A stretch of DNA of 64,000 nt, from NCBI RefSeq assembly GCF_036850765.1, contig NC_089493.1, positions 9,239,632-9,303,631 on the forward strand, in the 5' to 3' direction. The stretch is from Saccopteryx bilineata (lineage: Eukaryota > Chordata > Mammalia > Chiroptera > Emballonuridae). Under the pieces are notes generated by a model, which saw only the letters and a program-made list of their open reading frames with translations, had not been told where the DNA came from and ran no database searches. The position numbers were made by a program, and so were the translations under genes. This document shows positions 33,082 to 44,194 of the stretch, in pieces. Position 1 is the stretch's first letter, and each line of letters begins with the position of its first letter.

Positions 33082-34086
33082 CCGTGTCCTGAGCTTCGTA
33101 CCAAAGGAGGGAGCAGGCGAGAAGGCGTGAGTGGTTGAAGTGGGCTCCAGTTGTGTAGAAGAGACAATATTCCCTCTCACCCTGCTGTTCTTGTCTTATC
33201 TGCCTAATGAATTTCTGTCCTGTGCCAGGAATGTTCTCAGAAGTGTAAACACGGCCATGTCTCGTGAGCCCGAAGTCAGGCTCTCCATTTCCTGTCCATG
33301 CACCCAGCCCCCCTCAGGCAGAGTTACTAAGAGAGTGATAAGGAGAAAACGTGCACTTCAGTTGTTTTATAAGAAATGAGTTAATACCTAGAAGGAAATC
33401 CTGTCACACATACAACTCCTGATAAGATCTGTTATCTGACTCTTTGTTCATAACTTAGAATATTTTCTAATGAGTGAACTTTATTCCAATTACAGAACTA
33501 TGTTTAGTATTTCAAGGACTTCTCTGAATAGGAAGGAGCATTTAGGATAAGCTCCCTTGATCAAAACTTCCTGGGCACTTTCAGAAGACTCAACGTACCT
33601 GATACCGCTGACACCAATCTGATGAATAAAGCCCACATCGTGTTTCTGGAATCCTCAGACGGTGAGCCCAGCCCTGCCTGCCACCCTCCAGCTGGGAGGA
33701 GAGGCAAAGTCCCGGAGTGGAGGGAGGTGGACTTCCGGGCTCGAGATCTGTAAACTGGAACCCTGGCCCTGCTGTGTCTCACGTCCACGTGGGACCGTGG
33801 GAATTGAATTCGCCTCTCTGACCCTCATTTTCTTCCCTCTGTACCTTGCAGAGTGACCGGCATTTTTAAGAGCTCCGTGAACCAACACACACATTGTGGG
33901 TAGTTCTGAGTGGGGAGAGGAAAAGCCACCGCGTTGACGAGAAGTGCATCGGGTTCAGTCAGACGTCTGGGGGATGAGTCTAGTGAAAAGGCTGTGAAAT
34001 CAGGTGATGAGAATGTTTGGAAGCCTACCCTGTATTAACCCTAAATGTCCTGATCCCCTGCCACGTGGTCCCGAAAATGACAGTGT
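33082..34086. other. No gene seen
   Basis: Unassigned sequence between the two copies of the duplicated segment. 33740-33850 is weakly MIR-like (CTGTGTCTCACGTCC, CCTCTCTGACCCTCATTTTC). Confidence 0.4.
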
Positions 34087-34231
34087 CCAGAAACTACCGG
34101 AGACGGGGACGCTGGGGAAGGGTCACCGGCCTGACATCCCAGAGCTGGTTTGTCACAACGCCCGTCCTCGCCCCTCACCGTGATGCCTTGGTCCAGCCTC
34201 CAAGCATGTGCTCACTTCTCCTTCCATGCTG
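34087..34231 (+). repeat. 145-bp duplicated segment, copy B
   Basis: Direct-orientation copy of 32934-33081, about 1.15 kb downstream. Shared blocks include TTTGTCAC-ACGCCCGTCCTC and CACCGTGATGCCTTGGTCCA. Copy B lacks the GTGT of copy A near its 3' end. Confidence 0.9.
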
Positions 34232-34904
34232 CGTCTCTCTGGACCTAAGTGTGTCCTGTTCTTCTCTGCACCTGGTGTCCGCCGGGAATCCCACTGGTCA
34301 GCATCACCTCTGCCACGCCCAAGACTCTCCGGCCGCCCTGGTAATTCTAATCAGAGGGAGTGCCCCCAGCGGGAGCTGGGGCCCAGGATGTGGGGCTGTG
34401 GAGTGACAGGGAAGCGTGTGCTGGGACAGGCTCGTCTTGCGCTCCCACAGCCACCTGGACGTGCTTTAATCGGGCCCAAGCCGCCGATGCCGTCTTCACT
34501 GCGGCTGGGGAACAGGACGCAGGTGCCCTGAGAACAGCCCACGCTGAGCACACCTCGTCCCCTGCCCACGTGGACTTCAGCCATTAAACCTCAGTCACCT
34601 TGATAGTATGATAATCATTTGGGGAGGAAAAGATCTAATTTGCAGAATTGGAGAGGTGGGAGAGGCTTCATTAGTCATATCCTAATCCAACTCCCTTTTG
34701 AAATATTGGTAGATGAATGTTTGTATTTTTAAATTACCCAAATGGCTCATTTCTTTGCTTGGGTGACACAGCTGGCCTGGGGCAGAGCTCTATGTGGGGA
34801 AGCCAAAGGTTCCTTCTCTGCTTGGTCTCCTCCCATTGTGCCCGGGTCTCCGGGGAAAGGACTGCCAGTAGCTCCCGTTCCCACCCAGAGAGTCCGGGAC
34901 AGGC

Positions 34905-35155
34905 GTCGGCAGTGTGTCACCGTCTAGTCTCAGCTCTGCCACTTGCCACATGTATGTTCCCCGGCAAGTGAAGGATCTTCCCATGCCTCAGTTTCCTCAT
35001 CTACAAAATAAACATGATAAAAAATAATTCCCATCCAGTGGAGTCATCACAAGGGTCAGATACATTAGCATATACAGGTAAAAATCCCTTAATACAGTGC
35101 CTGGTACAAACTGGGAACTCTATAAATACTTGCTATAACTATTATTATTATTATT
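34905..35155 (+). repeat. MIR element, nearly full length, with (ATT)n
   Basis: 'AGCTCTGCCACTTGCCACAT', 'CATGCCTCAGTTTCCTCATC', 'TACAAAATAAACATGATAAA', 'GGAGTCATCACAAGGGTCAG' and 'AATACAGTGCCTGGTACAAA' give forward MIR through its tail. An (ATT)n run follows at 35140-35155. Confidence 0.85.
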
Positions 35156-35315
35156 GTTATATTTTTATGAATTATCAACCATAGATATAGGGAGCAAATA
35201 CTTGTATCTTTTTAATGGTGAAGTTAAAATGGTTTATAGCCAGTCTATATAACTTTTCAATGATTGGCTAGATGAATAAATAGATGGGTGATTGAATGGG
35301 TCAAAATACTTCTGC

Positions 35316-35708
35316 GGCCCTGGCCGGTTGGCTCAGTGGTACAGCGTCGGCCTGGAGTGCAGAAGTCCCGGGTTCGATTCCCAGCCAGGGCACACAGGAG
35401 AAGCGCCGATCTGCTTCTCCACCCCTCCCCCTCTCCTTCCTCTCTGTCTCTCTCTTCCCCTCCCGCAGCCGAGGCTCCATTGGAGCAAAGATGGCCCAGG
35501 CGCTGGGGATGGCTCCTCGGCCTCTGCCCCAGGCGCTAGAGTGGCTCTGGTCGCAACAGAGCAACACCCCAGAGGGGCAGAGCATCGCCCCCTGGTGGGC
35601 AGAGCGTCACCCCCTGGTGGGCGTGCCGGGTGGATCCCGGTGTGGCGTATGCGGGAGTCTGTCTGACTGTCTCTCCCCATTTCCGGCTTCAGAAAAATAC
35701 AGAAAAAA
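35316..35708 (+). mobile_element. tRNA-derived SINE, full length, perfect TSD
   Basis: The head GGCCCTGGCCGGTTGGCTCA has A-box-like TGGCTCAGTGG and a canonical B-box GGGTTCGATTCCC. A GC-rich body and an A-rich tail follow. The 13-bp duplication AAAATACTTCTGC flanks it (35303-35315 and 35709-35721). Two near-identical CTCF-like cores lie inside on the minus strand (35584-35598 and 35606-35620, ...CCCCCTGGTGG). It is one of the best-preserved SINE copies and is the best family reference in the window. Frames of up to 246 codons across it are chance. Confidence 0.97.
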
Positions 35709-36096
35709 AAAATACTTCTGCAAGCTAGCTAATGGCTTTGGCATTTTCCCACATGACAGAGAATGCCTTCACCATAGGATGTCAATGGCATGCCTTCAGA
35801 GACCACGGTTTCCAGGTAGGGTACACATTTCAGGGCAGGGGCCTGCCTGGAAATTTGATCTTCAAATTAAAATAGTCTTCTTAGTCAGCAAGGCAACAGA
35901 CCCACCCATGCTCTGCCGCCGGCTAACTGAGGCTTTGGGGTGCAAGTGGGAGCCCCAGCTGAGACCCACAAATGTTGGAATACCTAAGGTAGCTTGCCAG
36001 CTGACAGAACTGGAGCGCAGATGTGAACATGACTGACATCAAGAGACAGAAATAGGTAGGAAAGGTACAATTATCCCTTGATTTAGAAGTCTTTGC

Positions 36097-36165
36097 CCTG
36101 CGGTGGCGCAGTTAAGTCCACGCCGCTACCTTAGGGTTCCGGAGATAAGGCTGGACTTGTAAAAG
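36097..36165 (+). mobile_element. Truncated tRNA-like SINE fragment
   Basis: CCCTGCGGTGGCGCAGTTAA is like a Pol III A-box region (GTGGCGCAGTTAAG) and GGGTTCCGGAGAT is like a decayed B-box. It lacks any body or tail that I recognise, and differs from the two SINE families above. Confidence 0.4.
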
Positions 36166-36654
36166 CACCTGGTCTGTCACCACCCAGCAAGCACCTACTA
36201 TGTGCTAGGCACAGCGCTGGAGGCTGGGAATGCCAGGGTGGCCCAGGTGCAGCCCCTCTCCTCTGCGGTGTCATAACCCCACACTTCAGAGTGCGGAGCA
36301 AGAGAGAAAGCTGTGAGTCGGATGCTTATCAATGCAAGAGGGTAAGAGGGACTCTCTTAGACCTGAGGGAGGGGTCAGAGAAAGCTCCAGGGGAGGGAAC
36401 GTGCGAGTTGGGGTCCAATAGACAAAAAAGAGGTTGCTGTTAGAAAAGCTGGTCTCCCCCCCCCCAACAGAGGCAGCAGCACGTGCAAAGGCACGGGGGC
36501 ATCAGGGACCTGACACCTGTGTCTCAGCTGTCGCAGTATCGAGTGCCTGTCAGGGAGGGAGATGGGCTCCGATGAGGCTCCGAAGGAACTTAAATCTGCC
36601 CTGTCAGCTATTCCTGTTGGGTGGTGAGCAGGGGAAGCCGTGATGCAGTGAGCC

Positions 36655-36760
36655 CACCGCCTCACTTTCACAGAGAGAGAAAACGAGGCCCTGAGATGCA
36701 ATGACTCCCCCAGGGTCCCAGAGCAGGTCCGTGTTCATGCAGGAACCCGACTCTCCAAAC
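36655..36760 (-). repeat. MIR fragment, reverse orientation
   Basis: 'CTCACTTTCACAGAGAGAGA', 'AAACGAGGCCCTGAGATGCA' and 'CCCAGGGTCCCAGAGCAGGT' fit the reverse MIR. Confidence 0.65.
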
Positions 36761-37464
36761 CCCACGTTCATTTCCCTCCCATCCCTCTCTACTGCCCCTG
36801 CTAAACCTAGGAACCATTTTAAAAATAGCATAAAACACAGCTCTGTTCAGAGAGGGGCCACCCAGGAGAGAGAATCTGGTTAGAGCTATCTGGGATGGAA
36901 TCTCTCTTCCACTGGACAGCTCAGAGACTTGGTTCACGCCTCTGTAAACTGGAGAAGATTACGTTTTGAAGGCAGAACTAGAAGAGGCAACAATTGTGCA
37001 GATACTGAGTGTGTGGTTCTTGGAAAGGTCTGGGGCTCAGGGAGCATTCGCCATAACCACCGATGGGATGAGATATCACGGGAATCCCATCCCTGTTCAC
37101 AGGAGAAGTCCGTGGAGCTGGGTACTTTCTCGGGGACACCTTCGGGCACTCGGGTCTCTGTGTGAGGACTTTCCTTTGACCCATCCATGCTTTCCCGGCC
37201 AATACAGAGTACAGAGCCGCCCGGGAGGGCTTTCCTCGTGCCAGCCTTCCTGACAGCATTGGTATTCTAAGCAGCGTTGGTTCTCGGAAATGATTGCCCA
37301 CAAGTTCTTCGGGCACTAATTTGTATGTCGTGTTTATTGCACTCTGAAACGGCTCTCTGTTCCCAGCAGGGCGGATGCGCTGGAGGAGGAACAAGGGGAG
37401 GGTGTGAGCCACCTGAACTCGGGGCAGTGAGCAGCCCCAGAGCAAGCCCCGAGACGGTCTGAGC

Positions 37465-37649
37465 CGAGAACACGCACGTGGCCCTGCAGCTGCGGATGGG
37501 GCGAGAACACGCACATGTCCCTGCAGCTGCGGATGCGGAAGGCAGCCCGCTACGTGAGCCTTTCCAACGGCGGCACTCGGCATTGTTTCCACCAGCAGCG
37601 CTGGATGGGGCCTCGCTGTTTCCACCAGCAGCGCTGGATGGGGCCTCGC
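37465..37649 (+). repeat. Two short tandem duplications, 37 bp and 33 bp
   Basis: CGAGAACACGCAC...CCTGCAGCTGCGGATG starts at 37465 and again at 37502 (37-bp period, a few mismatches). TGTTTCCACCAGCAGCGCTG starts at 37584 and 37617 (33-bp period, perfect). The pair sits in moderately GC-rich sequence. A 33-bp unit keeps frame, giving an 11-residue repeat in chance plus-strand frames. Confidence 0.9.
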
Positions 37650-39284
37650 TGTCGCACCACAGTGCTGAGGGAAAGACAGAGACTTCAGGAAACTGAGTAA
37701 CTGAGAAGCGGTTGGCCGTGCGCCATCTTAGATCCAATACGTGCCTGTCCTGCATCCTCTTCCCTCTGCCTCTTGGCAGCGGTGACCTGGTTGGTCATTT
37801 TAATTCCCTGACATTCTCTCCTTTCCTGATTTCTGAGTCTTTGCTCTGTAAGTCCCCTGCTGTTCTCTGACCACTTTCTAGTGACCTTAAAGTCTGCCCT
37901 CTCCCCCCCACCACCACCAAAGTCAGCCCTGGGGCCCGCTCTCTTTCCTGTTTACTCCTCCCTTCTTGGGCATCTGCTGTTCCATGTCACGTTCTCTCAA
38001 AGGTCCGGGGATTCTCTCTGCATTGACTTTGCAGGACTCTTGCTGAAACTCCTCGGTAAGGACGGACGCCACAGCTCAGCGTCAAGGCCTAGCTGAGAAA
38101 AGGGCTCAGAGGGACCTAGCGGAAGCTGGGTCACAGAGGGCCTTGTCCATAGCCTGGTGCGGCCCAATGCATGGCAGCCTTGCTTGATACAGTGAAACCA
38201 ACCAACCAGCCCCAATAATGTGTCATTGCATGTACTCAGCACCGTCCATATTTCTAGGGCAGAGCTGCAAGGCCAGTGAGGTCCGGAGATTCTTCTAGCT
38301 CTTTCTGTCTGAGGACTCACGGTACTCCAGCCTGTCTCACAGCTGCTTCCCCTTTCCTCTCCACAGACCAGCCTCCTCTGTCACTCATGAACCCGGCTCC
38401 CCATACATTCAGCTTGACCAGATGCCACGTCCACCTAGAGTCCCCCAGACCTTCCTGTTGAACGGCCACCACATCTGATCTTTGTGACTCAGTTCCTCTT
38501 ATGAGGGTCGAATGCGCTCAGCCCAGCCCACAAACCGTTCTTGAATCATGTGGTCACGCTTGGTCCAGCCAACTGTGTCAGGGTCAGGGTCACACGACCT
38601 GTTCCCGAGGAAGCAGTGGGAGGAGCCGGAGCAGCGAGGAGCAAACGCTGGGCGTGGGAGGCGGGCTGCTCGACCCGCTCCCCGCGCCCTGGGCCTGTGC
38701 TCCCTTCCCGGGGGTCGCCGTGTGTGCTGAGGAGGAACGCCACAGTGTCCTTGCGGCTGACTTCTGCTCTCCGAGTGCGGAGTTTATGGCTGCATTTCTT
38801 CAGTCTTTTGCTTTCCTGTGTCTGAAATGTCAGGAGATCAAGGGTGAGGGTGAAGATTAAAACTCTGATGTAATGTGACGTGCTTGGAGCTCCAGGGCCT
38901 CGTGCCATCTCTGCTCCGACCTCCTCGCTGTGTGAACCCTGGTCTGCTGTGTGAGGGGTGCGGCGAGAGGGCGGGAGAGACCACGGCCGTGTCTCTGTGC
39001 TGGGACCCGGCCAGGGCTGCACTGGGGACCACTCTGCCTGGAGGTGTCTCCCCGGAGGATGAAGAACTAGGAAAAGGAGGGAGGAGCCCTCCCAGAAGCT
39101 CACTGCTGACCCGAAGGCTGCAGGCCAGGAAGGGGGCCCAAGCCCAGGCTTGCTGGCTCCCCACCCTTTCAGGGCCCGAGGGCCCGGGGCAGCCTCTCAA
39201 TCACTGTCAGGACTAAAATGCTTGCTGGATGCTGGGGGCTTTCAGTGGGGTTAACTCAGGAGTTATCAGGCATGTGGTACAAAC
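37650..39284. other. No gene seen
   Basis: Unassigned, with a GC-rich stretch near 38580-38720. Frames of up to 185 codons on opposite strands overlap here without any recognisable domain. Confidence 0.45.
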
Positions 39285-39440
39285 CTCACATCAACCCAGC
39301 AGAAGGGGTGTGAATGTCCCCGTTTCCTAGACGGGACACTGAGATGAAGCTGCAGAGACGTAAGTGAGGGGCCCAGGGTCACACCCACAGCAGAGTTCAC
39401 CCTGTGCCCTGGGGTGTCTGCCCAGCGCCCCCACCTACTT
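39285..39440 (-). repeat. MIR fragment, reverse orientation
   Basis: 'GTCCCCGTTTCCTAGACGGG', 'ACACTGAGATGAAGCTGCAG' and 'GGGGCCCAGGGTCACACCCA' match the reverse MIR core. Confidence 0.7.
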
Positions 39441-39884
39441 TGCTCCCTGCCATCTCCGATCAGGGAAGTGAGCAGAGCCCAAGCCCGTTAGCTGAATCTG
39501 GATGAAGCGGGTGAGTGATGAGAGCTCCAGCCCGGCCTTTATACACATTTTCTATTTGGTGAATGTGCCCTCTCCAGGGAGCCATTGGGCCATCAGGGTT
39601 TTCATTGCAGCGTTTACAAGATGAAGGGCCCCAGCCGAGCCTGCAGGGGAGGGGGTGGAACCCCCAGCCCAGGGCTGAGCACAGGGTCAGGTCTGGGGCA
39701 TGTTCCGGGGGTGGAGGGTCCGGGGGTGGAGGGCCCCGAGGGGGGTGGAGCTTCAGGGCAGAGCCCACAGCGCAACTTCATCTCTGGGGGGAAGCTAGGG
39801 AGGAATTGCTGAGCACCTGTCTGTGGGAGGCAGGGCACCCCACTGAGCATTTCTTCTCTCCTCATCCCACAGCCATAAGGGAGG

Positions 39885-40010
39885 AGGGCCAGTATACCCA
39901 TCTTCCTTTTGTTGATGAGAAAGCTGGGGCCTAGAGAGGTTAAGTAACTTGTCCAAGGTGGCACAGTCTGCCTGGAAGAAAACACCTGCTTTTCTGTCCC
40001 AGGGGCTGAA
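39885..40010 (-). repeat. MIR fragment, reverse orientation
   Basis: 'TTTGTTGATGAGAAAGCTGG', 'GGCCTAGAGAGGTTAAGTAA' and 'CTTGTCCAAGGTGGCACAGT' are a clear reverse MIR core. Confidence 0.85.
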
Positions 40011-40238
40011 AGCCAGGCCTCTGTCCTCTTGGTCCCAACCCTCCATGGGACCCACGGTCTTCAACTAACAGGGGAGATTTGCACTTTGACCCAGAGACGC
40101 AGCCACTTCCTCCAAGTAAGCCCTTTGCCTTATAAAGTTTGATTCATTTGATTCAGTGCCCTGTATACAAACTCCACTGGCAGGAATCTTGGCAGGCGAA
40201 GGACTGAATAAAACAGCCCAAGCAGTTAACACCCCCGC

Positions 40239-40321
40239 CACATACACATACATATGCGCACGCACACACACACGCACACGCACACACACACACACACGCA
40301 CACACACAAACACACACGCAC
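40239..40321. repeat. Compound CA microsatellite
   Basis: About 80 bp of CA repeats broken by TA and GC steps (ATACACATACATATG, then CACACGCACACG blocks). Confidence 0.95.
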
Positions 40322-41029
40322 CCCAAACTTCCAATGGCAGGCCCTGTTCTTGTCCTAATTCTACCAGGGACAACTTGGTGGCTGTCATGGCAGAACTGAG
40401 CTATAACACAAACTGTGTGAGGCCAGTGCTCTACCTACTGCCTTGCGTGGCTTCAGCTGGCTCAGTCCTTAGCGCAGAGCATGTGCTCCAGGCTTGTTTG
40501 ATGAATGACCGAATGCATGCTCGGATGACACCCTATTGATCTGATTGAGAGCTCCTGGGTGGGCACAGTTCTTTGCGGGTGTGTCCCCACTGCTGGCCTC
40601 CTGCAAGAGATGTTCATTCATAACAGTGGGATTACTCCCGGGGCCGCAAAGGTGAACACAGGACTTTCCTGAGCTCTCTGCCCAAGCACGTGGCTTTGAG
40701 CTTCCTGCCTCTTCCCTGCACCAGTGATGAGGTGGTATGGCCTGGTGACAGTTATCTGTCTGTGGTTTTCTCTTTAGGTCTCTGTCATCGCTATGAGAAG
40801 GATACCCCAGGACTGGCTTGCTGGTCCCAGGGAAGGAAGAGAGACACGTGACGCAGAGCCAAGCCCCAGCTGACCGTTCGTGTGTGGGGAACAATAGAAA
40901 ACCACCTGGTTGAGCCCAGCCTGGGTCAGAGCTGACAGCCAGCCATCCCCTCCTGTGAAACAACAAATAGTTGTTTAAAGCCATTGGATTTGACAATGGT
41001 TTATGCAGCTATAGCTAACTGACTCACGC

Positions 41030-41160
41030 AAACTGGGGCGAGTTACTTAATCTGTCTGTGCCTCACTTTCCCATTGGTAACGTGAAGCATTAACATCAGC
41101 CTCATGGTATTTTTCTGAGGATCAGATGAGTTAACATTTGTAAGCACTGAGAAAGATGCC
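41030..41160 (+). repeat. MIR element
   Basis: 'GGGGCGAGTTACTTAATCTG', 'TCTGTGCCTCACTTTCCCAT', 'GAGGATCAGATGAGTTAACA' and 'TTTGTAAGCACTGAGAAAGA' follow forward MIR order. Confidence 0.8.
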
Positions 41161-41198
41161 ACCATAAATGTTTATCTAGTAAAATACACACCTTTGTG

Positions 41199-41598
41199 GG
41201 TTTTTTTTCTTTTTTTTCATTTTTCTGAAGCTGGAAACAGAGAGAGACAGTCAGACAGACTCCCGCATGCGCCCGACCGGGATCCACCCGGCATGCCCAC
41301 CATGGGGCGATGCTCTGCCTACCAGGGGGCGATGCTCTGCCCATCCTGGGCGTCGCCATGTTGCGAACAGAGCCACTCTAGCGCCTGAGGCAGAGGCCAC
41401 AGAGCCATCCCCAGCGCCCGGGCCATCTTTGCTCCAATGGAGCCTTGGCTGCGGGAGGGGAAGAGAGAGACAGAGAGGAAAGTGCGGAGGAGGGGTGGAG
41501 CAAATGGGCTCTTCTCCTGTGTGCCCTGGCCGGGAATCGAACTCGGGTCCTCCGCACGCTAGGCCGACGCTCTACCGCTGAGCCAACCGGCCAGGGCT
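41199..41598 (-). mobile_element. tRNA-derived SINE, reverse
   Basis: The reverse copy has a T-rich tail at the left and GAGCCAACCGGCCAGGGCTC at the right. An 8-bp duplication CCTTTGTG flanks it (41191-41198 and 41599-41606). The internal GGGGCGATGCTCTGCC segment is doubled, as in the 35316 copy. One of these (CTACCAGGGGGCGAT, 41319-41333) resembles the CTCF core. Confidence 0.93.
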
Positions 41599-41624
41599 CC
41601 TTTGTGTTTATTTGAATAATGCTT

Positions 41625-41745
41625 GTCTCCCCCACATGACGGTAAGCAGCTCTTTGAGGTTAGAGTCCATACCTGTTTGCTCACAATGTCCCAATGACTA
41701 GTACAATGCTTGGCCCATAGGAGGCAATAAATACCTGTTGAATTG
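41625..41745 (+). mobile_element. LINE-2 3' end
   Basis: 'ACTAGTACAATGCTTGGCCC', 'ATAGGAGGCAATAAATACCT' and 'GTTGAATTGATAATGG' correspond to the well-known L2 3' terminus (GTGCCTGGCACATAGTAGGT, then TCAATAAATGTTTGTTGAAT). Confidence 0.8.
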
Positions 41746-41878
41746 ATAATGGATTTTCCCTATTCCTCCCACACATAATTGTAAGACCAAATATTGAACT
41801 TCCTTTCTTTTTTTTAAACCTACCATTAAATAAGCACTTACTACGTGCCAGGTACCATATGCATGCAGTTATATACAT

Positions 41879-42142
41879 GTCAGTCTGCTAGGACTCACAG
41901 TGACAAAAGACCACAGTATTTACACAACTGAGTACTGAAGCAACTGAGAGAGAGAATGCTTTCTGGTGTCTCTTCTTATAAGGGCAATAATCTCATCATA
42001 AGGGCCCCATCATCTAAATCTATTTAACACCCAAAGTCCCCGTCTCCAAATACCATCACATGAGAGGTTTAGATGTCAGCATATAAATTTGAGGCAGGTG
42101 GGATTGTGAAGGTTGGGAACACAAACTCAGCCCATAGCAGCA
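41879..42142 (-). mobile_element. MST/MLT1-type MaLR LTR, reverse
   Basis: 'GTCAGTCTGCTAGGACTCAC', 'TTCTTATAAGGGCAATAATC', 'TCATCATAAGGGCCCCATCA' and 'CAAATACCATCACATGAGAG' match the same LTR type as 31301-31642, with an internal deletion. Confidence 0.7.
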
Positions 42143-42149
42143 TCTGAAG

Positions 42150-42260
42150 TAGGTAGATTTTCGATCCTCATTGCAAAGATAAGAAAACTGAGGCTCAGGG
42201 AGCTTCAGTAACTTGCCCAAAGTCCCACAAGCCTGAGACTCATGTTCCCATTTTTTTTTC
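42150..42260 (-). repeat. MIR fragment, reverse orientation
   Basis: 'GATCCTCATTGCAAAGATAA', 'GAAAACTGAGGCTCAGGGAG' and 'AGTAACTTGCCCAAAGTCCC' form a clear reverse MIR core. Confidence 0.85.
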
Positions 42261-42839
42261 TCTACCTTGCACACCTCAGTGTTTGTAGATGGCAAATCTA
42301 AGCTAAGAGTATGGAAGACAATGGAGTCGCAGGGATCAAGTCTCTGAAAGTGCAGGCTAAGCCCCAAACGGCAAGCAGGCCCCCAGAAGGGGATCTTTAA
42401 TGAGAAGAGATCAACTCCATCTTGCAGGAGTGTCTGGTAGGCATTCTCACTGCCAGAGGAAGCCCCGAGTCAGCAGGCCCCCGAAGCACAGCGGCTTCTC
42501 CGCGGTCCCCAGCACGCACTTTCCGAAGGTGGTTTATTGAAGTGGGCTCCCCGAGGGCCACTTTCTGAGCAGAACAGAGGCAGCTGCGAGATGCTTATGT
42601 AGAGGTTTTATTCCTTGGGCAGGCCTTGGATGGGATGGAAAACCCATCTGAGTAAGCGTGTCTGGGCAGCCTAGGACTTCTGGGGCTGAGATGCTCAAAG
42701 CTGCTGAGCCAGGCGGTCAGGGCATTCACCTCGCTGGACCCCCAGTGGGATCAAAACAGGAAATGGCATTCTGGTGGTTTCTCTGCCTCCCACCCTTGGC
42801 TGGCATCATACTCCTCCTTGAAAGAAGGGGAAACTGGAG

Positions 42840-43005
42840 GACAGGAATCATGTCACCAAGAGCCAGGAGTCTGGGATTTGGTGTCAACTGCATCCTACCA
42901 GCTGTGCAGTCTATACACAATTACTCAGTCTCTCTGAGTCTTAACGTCCCCGTGTGGAAAATGAAAAATGCTGAGTGCTCTGGGAGCTATAATTTAGCGC
43001 CCTAA
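42840..43005 (+). repeat. MIR element
   Basis: 'AGCCAGGAGTCTGGGATTTG', 'ACACAATTACTCAGTCTCTC' and 'TGAGTCTTAACGTCCCCGTG' then 'GAAAATG' follow forward MIR order. Confidence 0.7.
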
Positions 43006-43029
43006 ATAATAATAAAAATATCTATTCTT

Positions 43030-43175
43030 TTATTTACCCACTTCTACATCCTAGGCCCAAGGCAAAGTGCTTTATAGACACAACCTCATGTAATCACTGC
43101 AAAACCCCCGTGAGAAATTGTAGGATCGTTTCACTCTCTGTTTTCCAAATTAGAAAACTGAATCTCAGGGAAACT
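43030..43175 (-). repeat. MIR element, reverse orientation
   Basis: 'GGCAAAGTGCTTTATAGACA', 'CAACCTCATGTAATCACTGC' and 'AAATTAGAAAACTGAATCTC' are reverse MIR, directly after a forward MIR. Confidence 0.75.
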
Positions 43176-43789
43176 GAATTACAGCTGTGCCCAGTGACAG
43201 TTGGTTACACTTTGGGGCATCCACTCAGCATCCATTTCTACCATCTTCTTAGCAGAACCACAGTTTTACCCACATTACCATTGGTCCCTACTCATCTCAG
43301 GGGAAGGTGGCCACATCCCTGGATCTAGAACTCAGCTCTCGTACCTCTAAGCTAAGCAGCACTGTGGCGTGCAGGGGCAATGTTGCTGGTGGCCATTTGG
43401 CTCGCACGGGGTTCTCCTGAGCTGATGCTTCTGCCCAGCATGTGGCCCCAGTTGCTGCCAGCAGCCCTCCGGTGAGCACGAGAGAGCTCTGCTTAGGGAG
43501 GAGCCAGTGCTGAGCAGAGGGAGGGAAGAGCATGGTCTCTAATGACATTGTTGGGCTGTGGACCAACCACTCCCAAGGCCCACCCTCCTCTGGACTTCCT
43601 GTTTTGTCAATAATCCATTTTCCTATTTTTCAACTCAGGTGACACCCTTCAAATCATCTGATGGATACAGTGAATATATGGCAGATGTGATATAAATTTA
43701 GGTGAGTCCGACTCCAATCCCATGTTCTTCCTAATCAGTCACTAAAAGATCAAGATTTCTTGTCTGCTTCATTCAATTATTTTTTTTAA

Positions 43790-43988
43790 ATATGCATTTT
43801 GTTAAATTGAAATTTTCTTTGAGGTGGTGTAGTCACACGTAGACACGTGCAAAGGGATCCCGTGTGCCCTCCACCCGGTGTCCCCCGACGCTAATATCTT
43901 GGAAAACTATAGCATGCTGCCACAGCCATGACCTTGATTCTGATACCATTGAGACACAGGACATTTCCATCACCCCAAGGATTCCTCA
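43790..43988. mobile_element. Old LINE-1-like 3' region, part 1
   Basis: 'GGTGTAGTCACACGTAGACA', 'CCTCCACCCGGTGTCCCCCG', 'GCTAATATCTTGGAAAACTA', 'TGATACCATTGAGACACAGG' and 'ACATTTCCATCACCCCAAGG' read like the start of an old mammalian LINE 3' segment. It continues at 44195 and 44533 after two later insertions. Confidence 0.6.
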
Positions 43989-44190
43989 GATGTAGAGTAC
44001 AGCACGGAGAATACAGTCAATAATGTTGCAATAACTACGTATGGTGTCGGATGGGTACTTAGACTTATCAGGATGATCACTTTGTAAGCTATATATATAT
44101 GTCTAATCACTGTGTTGTACACCTGAAACCAACAGAATATTCTATGTCAACTGCAATTAAAATATAAAAAATTATTATTTTTTAATTAAA
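43989..44190 (+). mobile_element. LINE-1 3' terminus inserted in older LINE
   Basis: 'AGTACAGCACGGAGAATACA', 'GTCAATAATGTTGCAATAAC', 'TATGGTGTCGGATGGGTACT', 'CTAATCACTGTGTTGTACAC' and 'CTGAAACCAACAGAATATTC', then an A-rich tail, match the known 3' end of a mammalian LINE-1 subfamily. About 200 bp, 5' truncated. Confidence 0.8.
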
Positions 44191-44194
44191 AGAT

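Noticed and set aside
35296..36036. 246-codon plus-strand frame
   Set aside because: Its first two thirds are a SINE with a perfect target-site duplication, so the frame cannot be an ancestral exon. The rest has no recognisable content.
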